From positions 4,092,001 through 4,156,000 of the forward strand of contig NZ_CP038437.2 of the NCBI RefSeq assembly GCF_008329985.2: a stretch of DNA of 64,000 nt. The letters run 5' to 3'. The translations under genes were made by a program, and so were the position numbers. Of this stretch, positions 36,201 through 43,488 are shown piece after piece. The first letter of the stretch is position 1, and every line of letters begins with the position of its first letter. The notes under the pieces were generated by a model that was given only the letters and a program-made list of their open reading frames with translations, was not told the origin of the DNA and searched no databases. The stretch comes from Halomonas binhaiensis. Lineage in GTDB: Bacteria > Pseudomonadota > Gammaproteobacteria > Pseudomonadales > Halomonadaceae.

Positions 36201-36622
36201 TCACCTTGTGCTTCAGCCAGTTTTTCACTATTAGCATTGGCCAGGGTCTGGGCCAGGGCCTCCGGAAGCGCGGTCAGTTGCGGTGTCAGCACGACGGCCT
36301 CATCGGCAGATGCCGCGGCCGCCTGGACCTGGGCTTGAGAAAAGGTGACGTGGGTGGCCGTCTGCAGCGTGCTGCCAAATACCAGATCACTTGTCTGGCC
36401 CTGGGCATCCGCCTGGAAGAACTGGGACAGTTGAATAACACGCTCGTCATTATGAATCAGCAGGTCATCACCCTGACGGGCGTAGCTGACAACACTGCCG
36501 GCTGACTCATGCACTCGCACCACACTGGGTGTATCGAGTACCAAAGTGACGATCCCATGGGTCGAAGAAATGGACTGACGCACATGCTGATCACGGCTGA
36601 TAATGTCAATCATTGAGGGCAT
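27260..36622 (-). CDS. Giant surface protein 3: BapA-like prefix, about 25 Ig-like repeats, jelly-roll-like domain, type I secretion end
   Basis: About 3120 aa, the largest gene in the window. The start is ATG 36622 (AAGGAGG seven bases upstream); the open frame to 36682 adds 20 unrelated residues. The prefix has YARQGDDLLIHNDERVIQL and an extended Glu/Ala/Gln linker (EAQGEEQAEGQADAQ). About 25 Ig-like units can be counted to residue ~2770, of four kinds: LAGDD(I/V)IN, PISDDGVIN, IDGFIDDVGP and ITDDTG with DFITSDTTP (the last is the Bap-type Ig repeat). A non-Ig module at ~2790-2925 (FEGYSSEQGLKFGLF to FRLIYLDDIKVEGG) looks like a beta-sandwich or carbohydrate-binding jelly roll. The C-terminus has HFTIGNGGNDTLTYRLLDA and ends TLLANHQLVVN, the type I secretion target. 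There is no propeller. Proposed role: long fibrous adhesin or biofilm matrix protein. Confidence 0.88.
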   Translation of the reverse strand: MPSMIDIISRDQHVRQSISSTHGIVTLVLDTPSVVRVHESAGSVVSYARQGDDLLIHNDERVIQLSQFFQADAQGQTSDLVFGSTLQTATHVTFSQAQVQAAAASADEAVVLTPQLTALPEALAQTLANANSEKLAEAQGEEQAEGQADAQVSTLQAEAPVLLADEVPSLSIDAPLAGDDVISAAEYGQALEITGTSTGLQTDDVVLVVLNGKTYSTAVEADGSWKVVVLAEDMLAVPAGVASIAASVTSASGAVVQDSHSVFVITGGVQVTIDELAGDGLLNAAEAQQPLSVTGSVNNASAGDEVVVSVLDREYTGVVDAQGQWSVDVPADIWQRLTDGDISVTATVTNAGGNSGSATREMTLDTQIPSVAINTLAEDDIVNAVEHGQALEVSGTTTGLKGGEVISVELDGQTYTSTVSASGEWSVVVRAGDVAALSDGEHTLTATVESHAGNPASGEHTMVVNTVTPTVTINSPLAGDGVIDATELSQSLEVSGTSTGLDAGSIVNVSIGDHNYTTEVEADGSWFLGLSRLEVSTFDDGLKIVSVSATNPIGNTGEATDFVVVNSEQGANFVVIDPITGDDQINAAEAASELAITGTAAQAPAGAVVTVTIDGKQYTGYVAADGSWSVPVSADAWADLADGNVPVTAEVSSAGSSGSATRDVLLDTEAPTLTLNPLAGDDIINAAEQQQALGVSGTTTGLSGGEVVTVELNGKSYTTTVSADGNWELYIGAKDVTALADGEHSVTASVSDAAGNPANVERDITVAASGLPTLTITTPLAGDDVINAAEHEQLLPITGASTGLAAGTLVTVELNGKTYSTGIAADGSWSMAMSAADVSALPDGTAVIVASATDSAGNTVDTSHQVTVDTIPPALAIDPISDDGVINAEEAAAGVPISGTAEPGAEVVVQVGDNEYIITAGDDSAWSVMVPAEVWESLPEGEISVTATATDSVGNSSGAERSALLETSLSVLTIDGFIDDVGPVTGEVTTSGTLTDDATPTLFGSLNAPLKDGYQLVIASKTGDVIGNSSLPVFQDDFQITDSSWSFALPEDFALPEGVNDLYAYVWAPRPDNGSYGLVVESNDFSIHVDSEAGNLPTLTITTPLAGDDVINAIEHDQPLEIRGTSTGLAADDVVRVSLNGKDYAAVVASDGSWALVVSAADASALPDGAVVIAASATDSAGNTVDTSHQVTVDTALPALAIDPISDDGVINAEEAAAGVAISGTAEPGAEVVVQVGGNEYTVTAGSDSAWSVMVPAEVWESLPEGEVSVTATATDSVGNRNDAERSALLESTPAFSLTIDGFIDDVGPVTGEVTNSGAVTDDATPTLFGSLSAPLKEGDELLIASQANNAVIASSTKNPEYFQITDTSWSFTFPEDHALSNGVHDLFVFAWSSTVDGNSTLIARSNDFTIHVDSAADTFPTLTITTPLAGDDVINAAEHDQPLDIRGTSTELAGGDVVRVSLNGKDYAAVVASDGSWTLSVPAGDVGALPEGSVVIAASATSDAGNTVDTQHTITVDTTPPSKVANITGITDDTGVVGDFITSDTTPVISGGTNGAPYPEMRVEVSLDGGKTWQGSIKPNSGGYWQYAVEQELADGQYEVMARLVDAAGNWSRPDSVTMTVDTTPPVRVATIDSITDDTGVAGDFITSDTTPVISGGTGGAAPYADIRVEVSLDSGKTWHTASTPAADGSWEYAVEQELADGQYDVMARLIDAAGNWSQPDTVTMIIDTTAPTIAIDVLAGDDIVNATEHGQALVVSGTTKGLDGGETVQITLNGKTYTTAVATDGRWSLNVPASDVSALADGDYSVIATVEDIAGNQASTARDISVVAASDSAALSIMAPLAGDDVINAVEHEQPLTITGGSSGLAAGTSVTVALNGKDYVTTVAADGGWALSVSAGDVAALPEGQVVITASAINGIGNSISTQHSVTVDTVPPTTGIQFTAISDDTGVVGDFITSDTSLTIHLVTTDNSLYPGNKIQVSLDGGATWNDAERNSNWDWSYTPEQTLADGQYDVMARTIDPAGNVGKMASQVVIVDTRPPVRVATIDSITEDTGVVGDFITSDTTPVISGGTGGAAPYAGIRVEVSLDGGKTWDTASTPAADGSWEYAVGQALADGQYEVMARLIDEAGNWSQPDQVTMTIDTKPAATLTIDVVAGDDIIDAQEAATSVTISGDSTGLVAGTKIAISVAGESSQLPFLAEIQADGSWQINLSSNDIAGLGDGSYLVRASSSAAGVSAERTVQVDTTPSVVSEITIDGFVDDQGPATGDVTASGSVTDDATPTLYGSLDAPLKEGYQLVIADKSTGQVIANSAVQDVQITATSWSYAVPSTNALINGVHDLVAYVWDSNNSGIDDSAVIAESNVFGITVDAAGPAIAINTLAGDDIVNAVEYTQALTVSGTTSGLSGGETVDVTLNGKSYIATVAANGNWAVNVSAGDVAGLANGTQTVAASVRDAVGNVANAERAVLVDTTPPAATIRITAISDDTGTAGDFITSDTTLTIHGSLGNTLYAGNRVQVSVDGGKSWDYATVNKTNWSYVVPNALSEGQHNIQARTIETKTGNVGNMASQMVTVDVSAPTITINTLAGDDIVNAVEYTQALTVSGATSGLSGGESVDVTLNGKSYTATVAANGSWSINVPTGDVAGLANGTQTVTASVRDAVGNVANAERAMLVDTTPPAATIRITAISDDTGTAGDFITSDTTLTIHGTLGNTLYSGNRVQVSVDGGKTWDFATVNQTNWSYVVPSALSEGQHNVQARTIETKTGNIGNLASQMVTIDANADAPKFKNPEDFEGYSSEQGLKFGLFTVTGSASVIPKGDGGIIYHNQSSALKVTDAGAQLTLNNGWTANKISFRYGDSEDVVTARFYNAQGQYIYSENKTYQTPDGSTYTSITLPYGNEFASVHFSVGSNDVFRLIYLDDIKVEGGSFGADLQPRLNLLSAHDDMVTGDDVGAVASALSEPVAAPLVTSHEEALVDNVVAGTSTDDIMESTQANDHFTIGNGGNDTLTYRLLDATDATGGNGADRVSGFTVGKADATSNADRIDLRELLVDGGYQGAADGEVDAKALANYLKVTVEGSDTEIAIDRDGTGSVHEMTTMVTLSGVQTDLATLLANHQLVVN
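34331..36530. repeat. Long near-identical block, copy in giant 3
   Basis: Aligns with 39908-42083 at a constant offset of 5577 bp over at least 34480-36130, with only scattered base changes, and encodes the prefix plus six Ig-like repeats. A small in-frame insertion near 36200 (extra Glu/Gln/Ala codons) sets this copy apart. Confidence 0.85.
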
Positions 36623-37138
36623 AATAAGCCTCCTTGTCTCGATGCAATACAAGTCAAATATGGGAAATCGGGAAATAGGCAAGAAAAACGGCTACTGCCT
36701 GGGGCACGACAAGCGATAACCCCGTAGTTTGATGACGCGAGCTTTGATAGCCAGCTGCTAATAATCCAGCTTTAAAACCCAGTCTATATAACCAGGCATT
36801 TATCACCGAACATATTAAAACTATTTAGCCAATATTTGTTATCCAACACTTCTTACAACTCCTCTTGACTAATGCTTTTTTACCACTCTCAATCCACATA
36901 CTTTCTATTCACCACCCTCATGCTGACCACACCCGATCGGGCCACAAAAAGCACGCCACCTTACATTGAAAACGGTTATATCAATCTGCATAAACACTAT
37001 GACAAAACACACTAAACAAGGAACAAACGCACCTCTTTAAACCATTCACAAATAGCCTAAAGAGGGAAGGAAAATACAACAAAATAGCAAAAAAAATCCT
37101 ACAACAATCATAACCTTATGTTTTTTATGAGAAACATA

Positions 37139-37342
37139 TTATTCATCTATAATATTATCTGGAACTACAGCATATACCGGACCTAAAACCGGCATATGAT
37201 CACAACCTTCAGGCAATGATGGAGCAGACTCATGACAAAGCATCAGAGAAGAGACCATAAGATCGACTCCGGCTGATACAGGTATTCTCTCCCTTGAAGG
37301 GCCTATTGATACTTCCAGTTCGAAAAAGCAAAAGACATGCAA
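37139..37342 (-). CDS. Possible small hypothetical protein or gene remnant
   Basis: A 67-codon frame in the spacer between giants 3 and 4. The translation (SIGPSRERIPVSAGVDLMVS, later VLGPVYAVVPDNIIDE) has a balanced composition but no recognised family. There is no ribosome binding site before its ATG, and the giant 4 terminator lies just upstream, so expression is doubtful. It may be a fragment of a lost gene. Confidence 0.2.
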   Translation of the reverse strand: MHVFCFFELEVSIGPSRERIPVSAGVDLMVSSLMLCHESAPSLPEGCDHMPVLGPVYAVVPDNIIDE

Positions 37343-37356
37343 GTTGAGATGGCATG

Positions 37357-37380
37357 AAAAAAGGGCCGCTATGGCGGCCC
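37357..37380 (-). terminator. Intrinsic terminator of giant surface protein 4
   Basis: Minus strand GGGCCGC, loop of 4, GCGGCCC, then six T residues, about 95 bases after the stop at 37475. Confidence 0.9.
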
Positions 37381-37474
37381 AAGGTTACCCACTAGGGATG
37401 GGTAGGGAATGGAAATTTCACTTTGTACGACACATCAGCCTGGCCCACGGAGGTTCCTCCGCGGGCCAGGTGAC

Positions 37475-40400
37475 TTAGCTAACCACCAGCTGATGATTGG
37501 CCAACAGCGTGGCCAGGTCCGTCTGCACACCGGAAAGCGTCGCCAAGGTGGTCATCTCATGTGTGGTACCCGCGGCACCATCACGGTCGATGGCAATCTC
37601 GGTATCGCTGCCTTTTACTGTCACCTTGAGATAGTCGGCCAGCGCCTTGGCATCCACCTCACCACCGGCAGCACCTTGATAACCGCTGTCGGCCAGCAGC
37701 TCACTGAGATCGATACGGTCAGCATCCGACGTGCTATCCGCCTTGCCGACAGTAAAGCCTCCGACATGATCAGCACCGTTACCACCCGTGGCATCGGTCG
37801 CATCCAGCAGGCGATAAGTCAGGGTGTCATTGCCACCGTTGCCAATGGTGAAGTGATCGTTGGCGGCAGTACTTTCCAGCTGATCATCATTCACCGTGCC
37901 AGCAATGGTGCTGTCGTCAGTATCCAGAGCTGCATTGTGGAGCGCTGTGATATCGTCCCCTTGGAGGCTCTCGATTCCTTCATGCTGAACAGCAGCCACG
38001 TCAGGGCTATATTGCCATGCGAAATTATCTATGACGACTCCTGCCATTTCATCTTCTATATTAAATCGGATGTGGTCAATATGAACTCCTTCAGGTGCTT
38101 CATAGGTAAAGTTGTAAGGTCCTGATGGGCCAACTTCGTTTATTCCTGTCAGCTTTTCTGTCGCAATACGATTACCATTGGCATCATAGATCTCGACAAA
38201 AGCGTCATAGTTCACATACTTGTATTGGAACGAGAAAGAATCAATCAAGCCACCAAACGATACATCACCAATGCTTCCTTCTCCGGCACTACCAGCTTCA
38301 GTGACATAACCCTTGGCAATTATTGATGTGCCTTGAATAGGGTCAATTGCGACTTCAAATACACTCCCACTTTCCTTGCCAACATTATTTTTAACTCCAG
38401 TCAACGTCAGACCTGAAGCATAGGTATATGATTCTCCTTCGCTAATATAGGAAGTGCCTGCTTCAAAATCTTCCGTCCCAACTTTACTCCCCCATACGAA
38501 GTTGTCCATGACAACTCCCGCCGCTTCATCCTCAAAGTCAAATCGGATGTGGTCGACATAGACGCCTTCCGGCGCGTCATATGAGAAAATGTAAGGTCCA
38601 GAGGGACCAATTTCATTGATACCAGTCAGTTGCTCTGTCGTAATAAGGTTTCCATTGGCATCATAGATTTCTACAAAAGCATCATAATTTACATACTTGT
38701 ATTCGAAAGAAAATGAATCAACCAACCCACCAAATGATGCTCCCCCTATACCTCCCTCTCCAGGATTTCCTGATATATTGGAATAACCTCTAGAAATGAT
38801 TGAGGTACCTTGGATCGGACTAGGAGCCTCTTCATATACGAGGCCGTCTCCAGCTCGACCTTTAATTCCTGTTAACGTTAGGCCTGAAGCATAAGTGTAT
38901 GACTCTCCTTCCTGAAGAGAAGGGGATCCTTCTACTTCAAAATTCTCCGAGCCTCTGACAAGAGTCAGTTGAGCATCGACAGTCAAGACACGCTCTGTAC
39001 TCTCAGCATTCCCAGCAGCATCATTCACCGAAGCCGTGACGGTATATTCCATATTCTTCAGTGCTGAAACATCATCTGCTGGGACGTTCAGCGACCAAGT
39101 ACCATTGGTCGCCACAGCCGCGGTATAGCTCTTGCCATTCAGCGTGACTTGAACTTGCTCGCCACCAACAAGACCACTGGTAGAACCACTAACGATCAAC
39201 GCCTGCTTATGTTCAGTGGCATTGATGATATCGTCTTCTGCCAGGGTCCCGATCACAATAGTCGGCGCAGTGGTATCCACAACCATGGTCACCGTATCTG
39301 GCTGGCTCCAGTTCCCTGCGGCGTCGATCAGACGTGCCATGACATCGTACTGACCATCCACCAGGTCCTGTTCGACCGCATATTCCCAGTAGCCATCCGC
39401 CGCGGGTGTGGAAGCCGGCTGCCAGGTCTGACCACCATCCAGACTGACCTCCACCCGGATATCGGGGTTCGGAGCCGCCCCACCGGTGCCGCCCGAGATC
39501 ACCGGCCTGGTGTCGCTAGTGATGAAGTCGCCCGCGGTCCCGGTATCCTCTGTGATGCCCGTGATCGTAGCGACTCTCACCGGCGGCATGGTATCCACCG
39601 TGACCTGATGACTGGTATCAACGGTGTTGCCTGCGCTATCCGTGGCACTGGCCACGATCGTCGCGATGCCATCAGGCAGAGCCCCCACATCCTCGACGGG
39701 TACGATCAGCGTCCAACTGCCATCGACCTCTACCGTGGCGGAGTAGTTCTTGTCATTCAGGGTGATATTGACTGGCTCTCCAGCGGTAATGCCTGTGCTG
39801 GTACCTCTGATTTCCAGCGGTTGGTCCTGCTCTGCGGCATTGATCACACCATCACCTGCCAGCGGCGTAGTGATGGTCAAGGTTGATTGGCTGGCCGCCG
39901 CTACGGTGACATCACGCTCGACATTCGCCGGATTGCCTGTGGCATCGCTCACACTGACGGCCACGGTATGCTCACCATCCGCCAGAGCCATGACATCCTT
40001 CGCGCCGATATACAGTTCCCAGTTACCATCCGCATCCACGGTCGTGGTGTAGCTCTTGCCATTCAGCTCGACCGTGACCACTTCGCCGCCAGTCAGACCT
40101 GTAGTGGTGCCGCTCACCCCCAGCGCCTGCTGCTGTTCGGCGGCATTGATGATGTCGTCCCCGGCCAGCGGGTTCAGGCTCAGGGTCGGGGCTTCGGTAT
40201 CCAACAGCACATCGCGGGTGGCGCTGCCGGAACTGCCTGCACTGGAGACTTCCGCGCTAACCGTGACATTGCCATCGGCCAGGTCGGCCCAGGCATCGGC
40301 AGAGACCGGCACCGACCAGCTGCCATCGGCAGCCACGTATCCAGTGTATTGCTTACCATCGATGGTCACGGTGACCACCGCACCTGCTGGGGCCTGTGCC

Positions 40401-42175
40401 GCGGTGCCGGTAATCGCCAGTTCGCTCGCGGCCTCTGCGGCATTGATCTGGTCATCGCCGGTGATCGGGTCGATCACCACGAAGTTGGCACCCTGCTCGG
40501 AGTTCACCACCACGAAGTCGGTCGCCTCACCGGTGTTGCCGATCGGGTTAGTGGCGCTCACTGAGACAATTTTCAGGCCGTCATCGAACGTCGACACTTC
40601 AAGGCGCGAAAGCCCCAGGAACCAGCTGCCATCGGCTTCGACTTCGGTGGTGTAGTTATGATCACCAATAGAAACATTGACGATCGAGCCTGCATCCAAG
40701 CCGGTCGAGGTACCACTGACTTCCAGTGACTGGGACAGTTCAGTCGCATCGATAACGCCGTCACCGGCCAGCGGGCTGTTGATCGTCACCGTCGGGGTCA
40801 CGGTGTTGACCACCATGGTGTGCTCGCCGCTGGCCGGGTTGCCGGCATGGCTCTCGACCGTGGCGGTCAGCGTGTGCTCGCCATCGCTCAGTGCGGCCAC
40901 ATCACCGGCACGGACCACGACGGACCACTCGCCAGAGGCACTTACGGTGGAGGTGTAGGTCTGGCCATCCAGCTCGACGCTGATCACCTCTCCGCCCTGC
41001 AGGCCGGTGGTCGTGCCGGAAACTTCCAGCGCCTGACCATGTTCAACGGCATTGACGATGTCGTCTTCAGACAGGGTGTTGATGGCCACGCTCGGTATCT
41101 GCGTGTCCAGTGTCATCTCACGTGTGGCACTGCCACTGTTGCCGCCAGCGTTGGTCACCGTGGCCGTCACGCTGATGTCACCATCGGTCAGGCGCTGCCA
41201 GATATCGGCCGGGACATCCACGCTCCACTGGCCCTGGGCATCGACCACGCCGGTATACTCGCGGTCCAGTACGCTGACCACCACTTCATCGCCTGCCGAG
41301 GCGTTGTTCACCGAGCCAGTCACGCTCAGCGGCTGCTGAGCTTCGGCGGCGTTGAGCAGGCCATCGCCAGCCAGTTCATCAATCGTGACCTGCACCCCAC
41401 CGGTAATGACGAAGACTGAATGACTATCCTGCACCACTGCACCGCTGGCACTCGTAACGCTGGCGGCAATACTGGCCACGCCAGCCGGCACCGCGAGCAT
41501 GTCCTCGGCCAGTACCACCACCTTCCAGCTACCGTCCGCTTCCACGGCGGTGGAGTAGGTCTTGCCATTCAGCACCACCAGCACCACATCATCCGTCTGC
41601 AGACCAGTGGAGGTACCGGTAATTTCCAGGGCCTGACCATATTCGGCGGCACTGATGACGTCATCACCCGCCAGGGGCGCGTCAATGCTCAGGCTCGGGA
41701 CCTCGTCGGCCAGCAGCACAGGCGCTTCTGCCTGCAGGACGGAGACTTGCACGTCCGCCTGCCCTTCACCCAGCGTTTCATCACCGACATTCGCCAGGGT
41801 CTGGGCCAGGGCCTCCGGAAGTGCAGCCAGTTGCGGCGTCAGTACCACGGCCTCATCGGCAGATGCTGCGGCCGCCTGGTCCTGGGCTTGAGAAAAAGTG
41901 ACGTGGGTGGCTGTCTGAAGTGTGTCGCCAAGCACCAGATCACTTGTCTGGCCCTGGGCATCCGCCTGGAAGAACTGGGACAGTTGAATGACACGCTCGT
42001 CATTATGAATCAGCAGATCGTCACCCTGACGGGCGTAGCTGACGACACTGTCGGCTGACTCATGCACTCGCACCACACTGGGTTCTACAATCTGAAGAGT
42101 GACGGTGTTGTCCAATGAGGAAATCACCCGGTGCTGGGAGCCAGCACGGCTAATAAGTTCGATTGTCATTTTCAT
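37475..42175 (-). CDS. Giant surface protein 4: BapA-like prefix, nine Ig-like repeats, two jelly-roll-like domains, type I secretion end
   Basis: 1566 aa. The start is ATG 42175 or, two codons on, ATG 42169; AGGAGG lies rather far upstream. The prefix (residues ~1-85) has YARQGDDLLIHNDERVIQL. Nine Ig-like repeats follow to ~1060; the first six are almost identical at base level to those of giants 2 and 3. Then come two tandem copies of a ~160-residue beta-rich module (~1072-1232 and ~1233-1395) with the shared pieces GESYTYASGLTLTG, PIQGTSII, YVNYDAFVEIYDANGN and VDHIRF or IDHIRF, similar in plan to the single module of giant 3. The C-terminus has HFTIGNGGNDTLTYRLLDA and ends SGVQTDLATLLANHQLVVS. 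Likely a type I secreted adhesin; function not demonstrated. Confidence 0.88.
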   Translation of the reverse strand: MKMTIELISRAGSQHRVISSLDNTVTLQIVEPSVVRVHESADSVVSYARQGDDLLIHNDERVIQLSQFFQADAQGQTSDLVLGDTLQTATHVTFSQAQDQAAAASADEAVVLTPQLAALPEALAQTLANVGDETLGEGQADVQVSVLQAEAPVLLADEVPSLSIDAPLAGDDVISAAEYGQALEITGTSTGLQTDDVVLVVLNGKTYSTAVEADGSWKVVVLAEDMLAVPAGVASIAASVTSASGAVVQDSHSVFVITGGVQVTIDELAGDGLLNAAEAQQPLSVTGSVNNASAGDEVVVSVLDREYTGVVDAQGQWSVDVPADIWQRLTDGDISVTATVTNAGGNSGSATREMTLDTQIPSVAINTLSEDDIVNAVEHGQALEVSGTTTGLQGGEVISVELDGQTYTSTVSASGEWSVVVRAGDVAALSDGEHTLTATVESHAGNPASGEHTMVVNTVTPTVTINSPLAGDGVIDATELSQSLEVSGTSTGLDAGSIVNVSIGDHNYTTEVEADGSWFLGLSRLEVSTFDDGLKIVSVSATNPIGNTGEATDFVVVNSEQGANFVVIDPITGDDQINAAEAASELAITGTAAQAPAGAVVTVTIDGKQYTGYVAADGSWSVPVSADAWADLADGNVTVSAEVSSAGSSGSATRDVLLDTEAPTLSLNPLAGDDIINAAEQQQALGVSGTTTGLTGGEVVTVELNGKSYTTTVDADGNWELYIGAKDVMALADGEHTVAVSVSDATGNPANVERDVTVAAASQSTLTITTPLAGDGVINAAEQDQPLEIRGTSTGITAGEPVNITLNDKNYSATVEVDGSWTLIVPVEDVGALPDGIATIVASATDSAGNTVDTSHQVTVDTMPPVRVATITGITEDTGTAGDFITSDTRPVISGGTGGAAPNPDIRVEVSLDGGQTWQPASTPAADGYWEYAVEQDLVDGQYDVMARLIDAAGNWSQPDTVTMVVDTTAPTIVIGTLAEDDIINATEHKQALIVSGSTSGLVGGEQVQVTLNGKSYTAAVATNGTWSLNVPADDVSALKNMEYTVTASVNDAAGNAESTERVLTVDAQLTLVRGSENFEVEGSPSLQEGESYTYASGLTLTGIKGRAGDGLVYEEAPSPIQGTSIISRGYSNISGNPGEGGIGGASFGGLVDSFSFEYKYVNYDAFVEIYDANGNLITTEQLTGINEIGPSGPYIFSYDAPEGVYVDHIRFDFEDEAAGVVMDNFVWGSKVGTEDFEAGTSYISEGESYTYASGLTLTGVKNNVGKESGSVFEVAIDPIQGTSIIAKGYVTEAGSAGEGSIGDVSFGGLIDSFSFQYKYVNYDAFVEIYDANGNRIATEKLTGINEVGPSGPYNFTYEAPEGVHIDHIRFNIEDEMAGVVIDNFAWQYSPDVAAVQHEGIESLQGDDITALHNAALDTDDSTIAGTVNDDQLESTAANDHFTIGNGGNDTLTYRLLDATDATGGNGADHVGGFTVGKADSTSDADRIDLSELLADSGYQGAAGGEVDAKALADYLKVTVKGSDTEIAIDRDGAAGTTHEMTTLATLSGVQTDLATLLANHQLVVS
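39908..42083. repeat. Long near-identical block, copy in giant 4
   Basis: Third copy of the prefix plus six Ig-like repeats, collinear with 24429-26544 and 34331-36530. Same orientation, so recombination between copies would delete or fuse whole giant genes. Confidence 0.85.
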
Positions 42176-42689
42176 GAAAGAGTCTCTTGCCTCCTAGGGT
42201 ACGGGGTAGCAACACCAATATTTGCCCCCCAACAACGTCCGCTCTTTTCTTGAGTCAGCCTTGAACAAGGAACATCAAGAACACCAGCCCATGCCCAAAA
42301 TAGGCCGGTAAGCACACGCATACTTGGCAGAGAAGTCTGTCACAGCCGACATTCCATAAAACCGGGATGCTTCCTACATGAAATTGCCACACCTCGTACT
42401 ACGGAGGGAAAAAATCCAATGAAACTCACTAAATTGTACTAACAAGAGGGTAACGGCATGAATTTATTGAATAATCTCACATACCTATAATAACAAGTGG
42501 CACTAAAAAGAATTAATACAGTAGTGCTATAACGCACTACAAGCAGACCGAAACATACTGATTTGAAAAGAGACAGGGTCCGCGAGTACTTCCACGAAAA
42601 TACTCACGCCCCTGCCAACCATTCCATCAAGATTCATGAAGATTGCTGTCCAGCATAGTTAGACAGCCCGATTAGACAGGCCACCATGA
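42176..42689. other. Spacer upstream of giant 4
   Basis: 514 bp, AT-rich in the middle (42400-42560). It carries the giant 4 promoter region. An imperfect hairpin near 42574-42617 (CAGGG...GAGTA...TACTC...CCCTG) could end the transcript of the 42690-43382 gene. No coding frame is supported. Confidence 0.4.
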
Positions 42690-43382
42690 TTAGAAAAGCC
42701 CCTCACCCAGCACTGGTCTCTCCTGCTCCTTGGTCACATGTGAATCCGGCAAGGCCTTGCCCCATATAGACTCCCTCGGCACGACGCCTGCCCAAGCTGG
42801 CCAGTCAAGGTCAGCCTCATCGTCGACCGGCATACCACTACGCACCTTCAGGGACGCTTCATTGATTGGAATACGCGACACACCTGTCGCTGCCAACTCC
42901 TGACGGGTCATCGGGCGTAGCTGTGCCCACCGGCCTGGGTACAGCTTGTCCACAAAACGCTCCAGATGAAGGGCTTTCTGTTCGTCGTTGGTGATTTCCT
43001 CTGGTATCCCGAACAGGGTCAACGAGCGATAGTTCACCGAATGATGGAAGGCTGAACGTGCCAGCACCAAGCCATCCAATGCACAGATATTGATGGAAAC
43101 CTCTGTATTTCCACGGCCTTGACCAGGACTGACGACGTTTCGAGCCAGTCGATGCCCATGCCAATACAGGTGATCACCTTCTCGCCAATGACAGGTCGGC
43201 GTGACCACGACATGTCCTTCCACCAAATGAGCCAGGTGACACACTACGCTATGGTCGATCAACGCATAGGCCGCTTTGCGATCAAAGGATGCCCGATTGG
43301 CACCACGCTTGATTTTGGTGCGGCCGGTTACCTTCAAGTCCGGCATGCTGTTTTGATCTGACATGACACTTTCATCTGACAT
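42690..43382 (-). CDS. Pyridoxamine 5'-phosphate oxidase family flavin-nucleotide-binding protein
   Basis: About 230 aa from ATG 43382, which has GAGGAGAG upstream; the open frame runs to 43565 but that part overlaps the divergent regulator. The fold signatures of the PNPOx-like split barrel are seen: RKAAYALIDHSVVCHLAHLV near the N-terminus, VVVTPTCHWREGDHLYWHGH, then VSINICALDGLVLARSAFHH and NYRSLTLFG. Such proteins bind FMN or F420 and include heme-degrading and nitro-reducing members, so the substrate cannot be named. It is transcribed divergently from a MocR regulator (43489), a pairing often seen for MocR-controlled genes, so that regulator is the likely controller. Confidence 0.8.
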   Translation of the reverse strand: MSDESVMSDQNSMPDLKVTGRTKIKRGANRASFDRKAAYALIDHSVVCHLAHLVEGHVVVTPTCHWREGDHLYWHGHRLARNVVSPGQGRGNTEVSINICALDGLVLARSAFHHSVNYRSLTLFGIPEEITNDEQKALHLERFVDKLYPGRWAQLRPMTRQELAATGVSRIPINEASLKVRSGMPVDDEADLDWPAWAGVVPRESIWGKALPDSHVTKEQERPVLGEGLF

Positions 43383-43488
43383 GATGCTCTCCTCTAGCCA
43401 TGTAGAAATTTGCTCGTACGAAACTCGCTGGTCCGCAAGAGATTGTTCCAGACTAAACTGACCTGGATACTCAGAAGAGAGCCAGTTG

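Larger units (their letters stand above)
36623..37474. other. AT-rich spacer between giants 3 and 4
   Basis: 852 bp. AT-rich from about 36760 to 37140. It holds the giant 3 promoter region, a possible small frame at 37139-37342 and the giant 4 terminator. No confident promoter elements were assigned. Confidence 0.45.
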
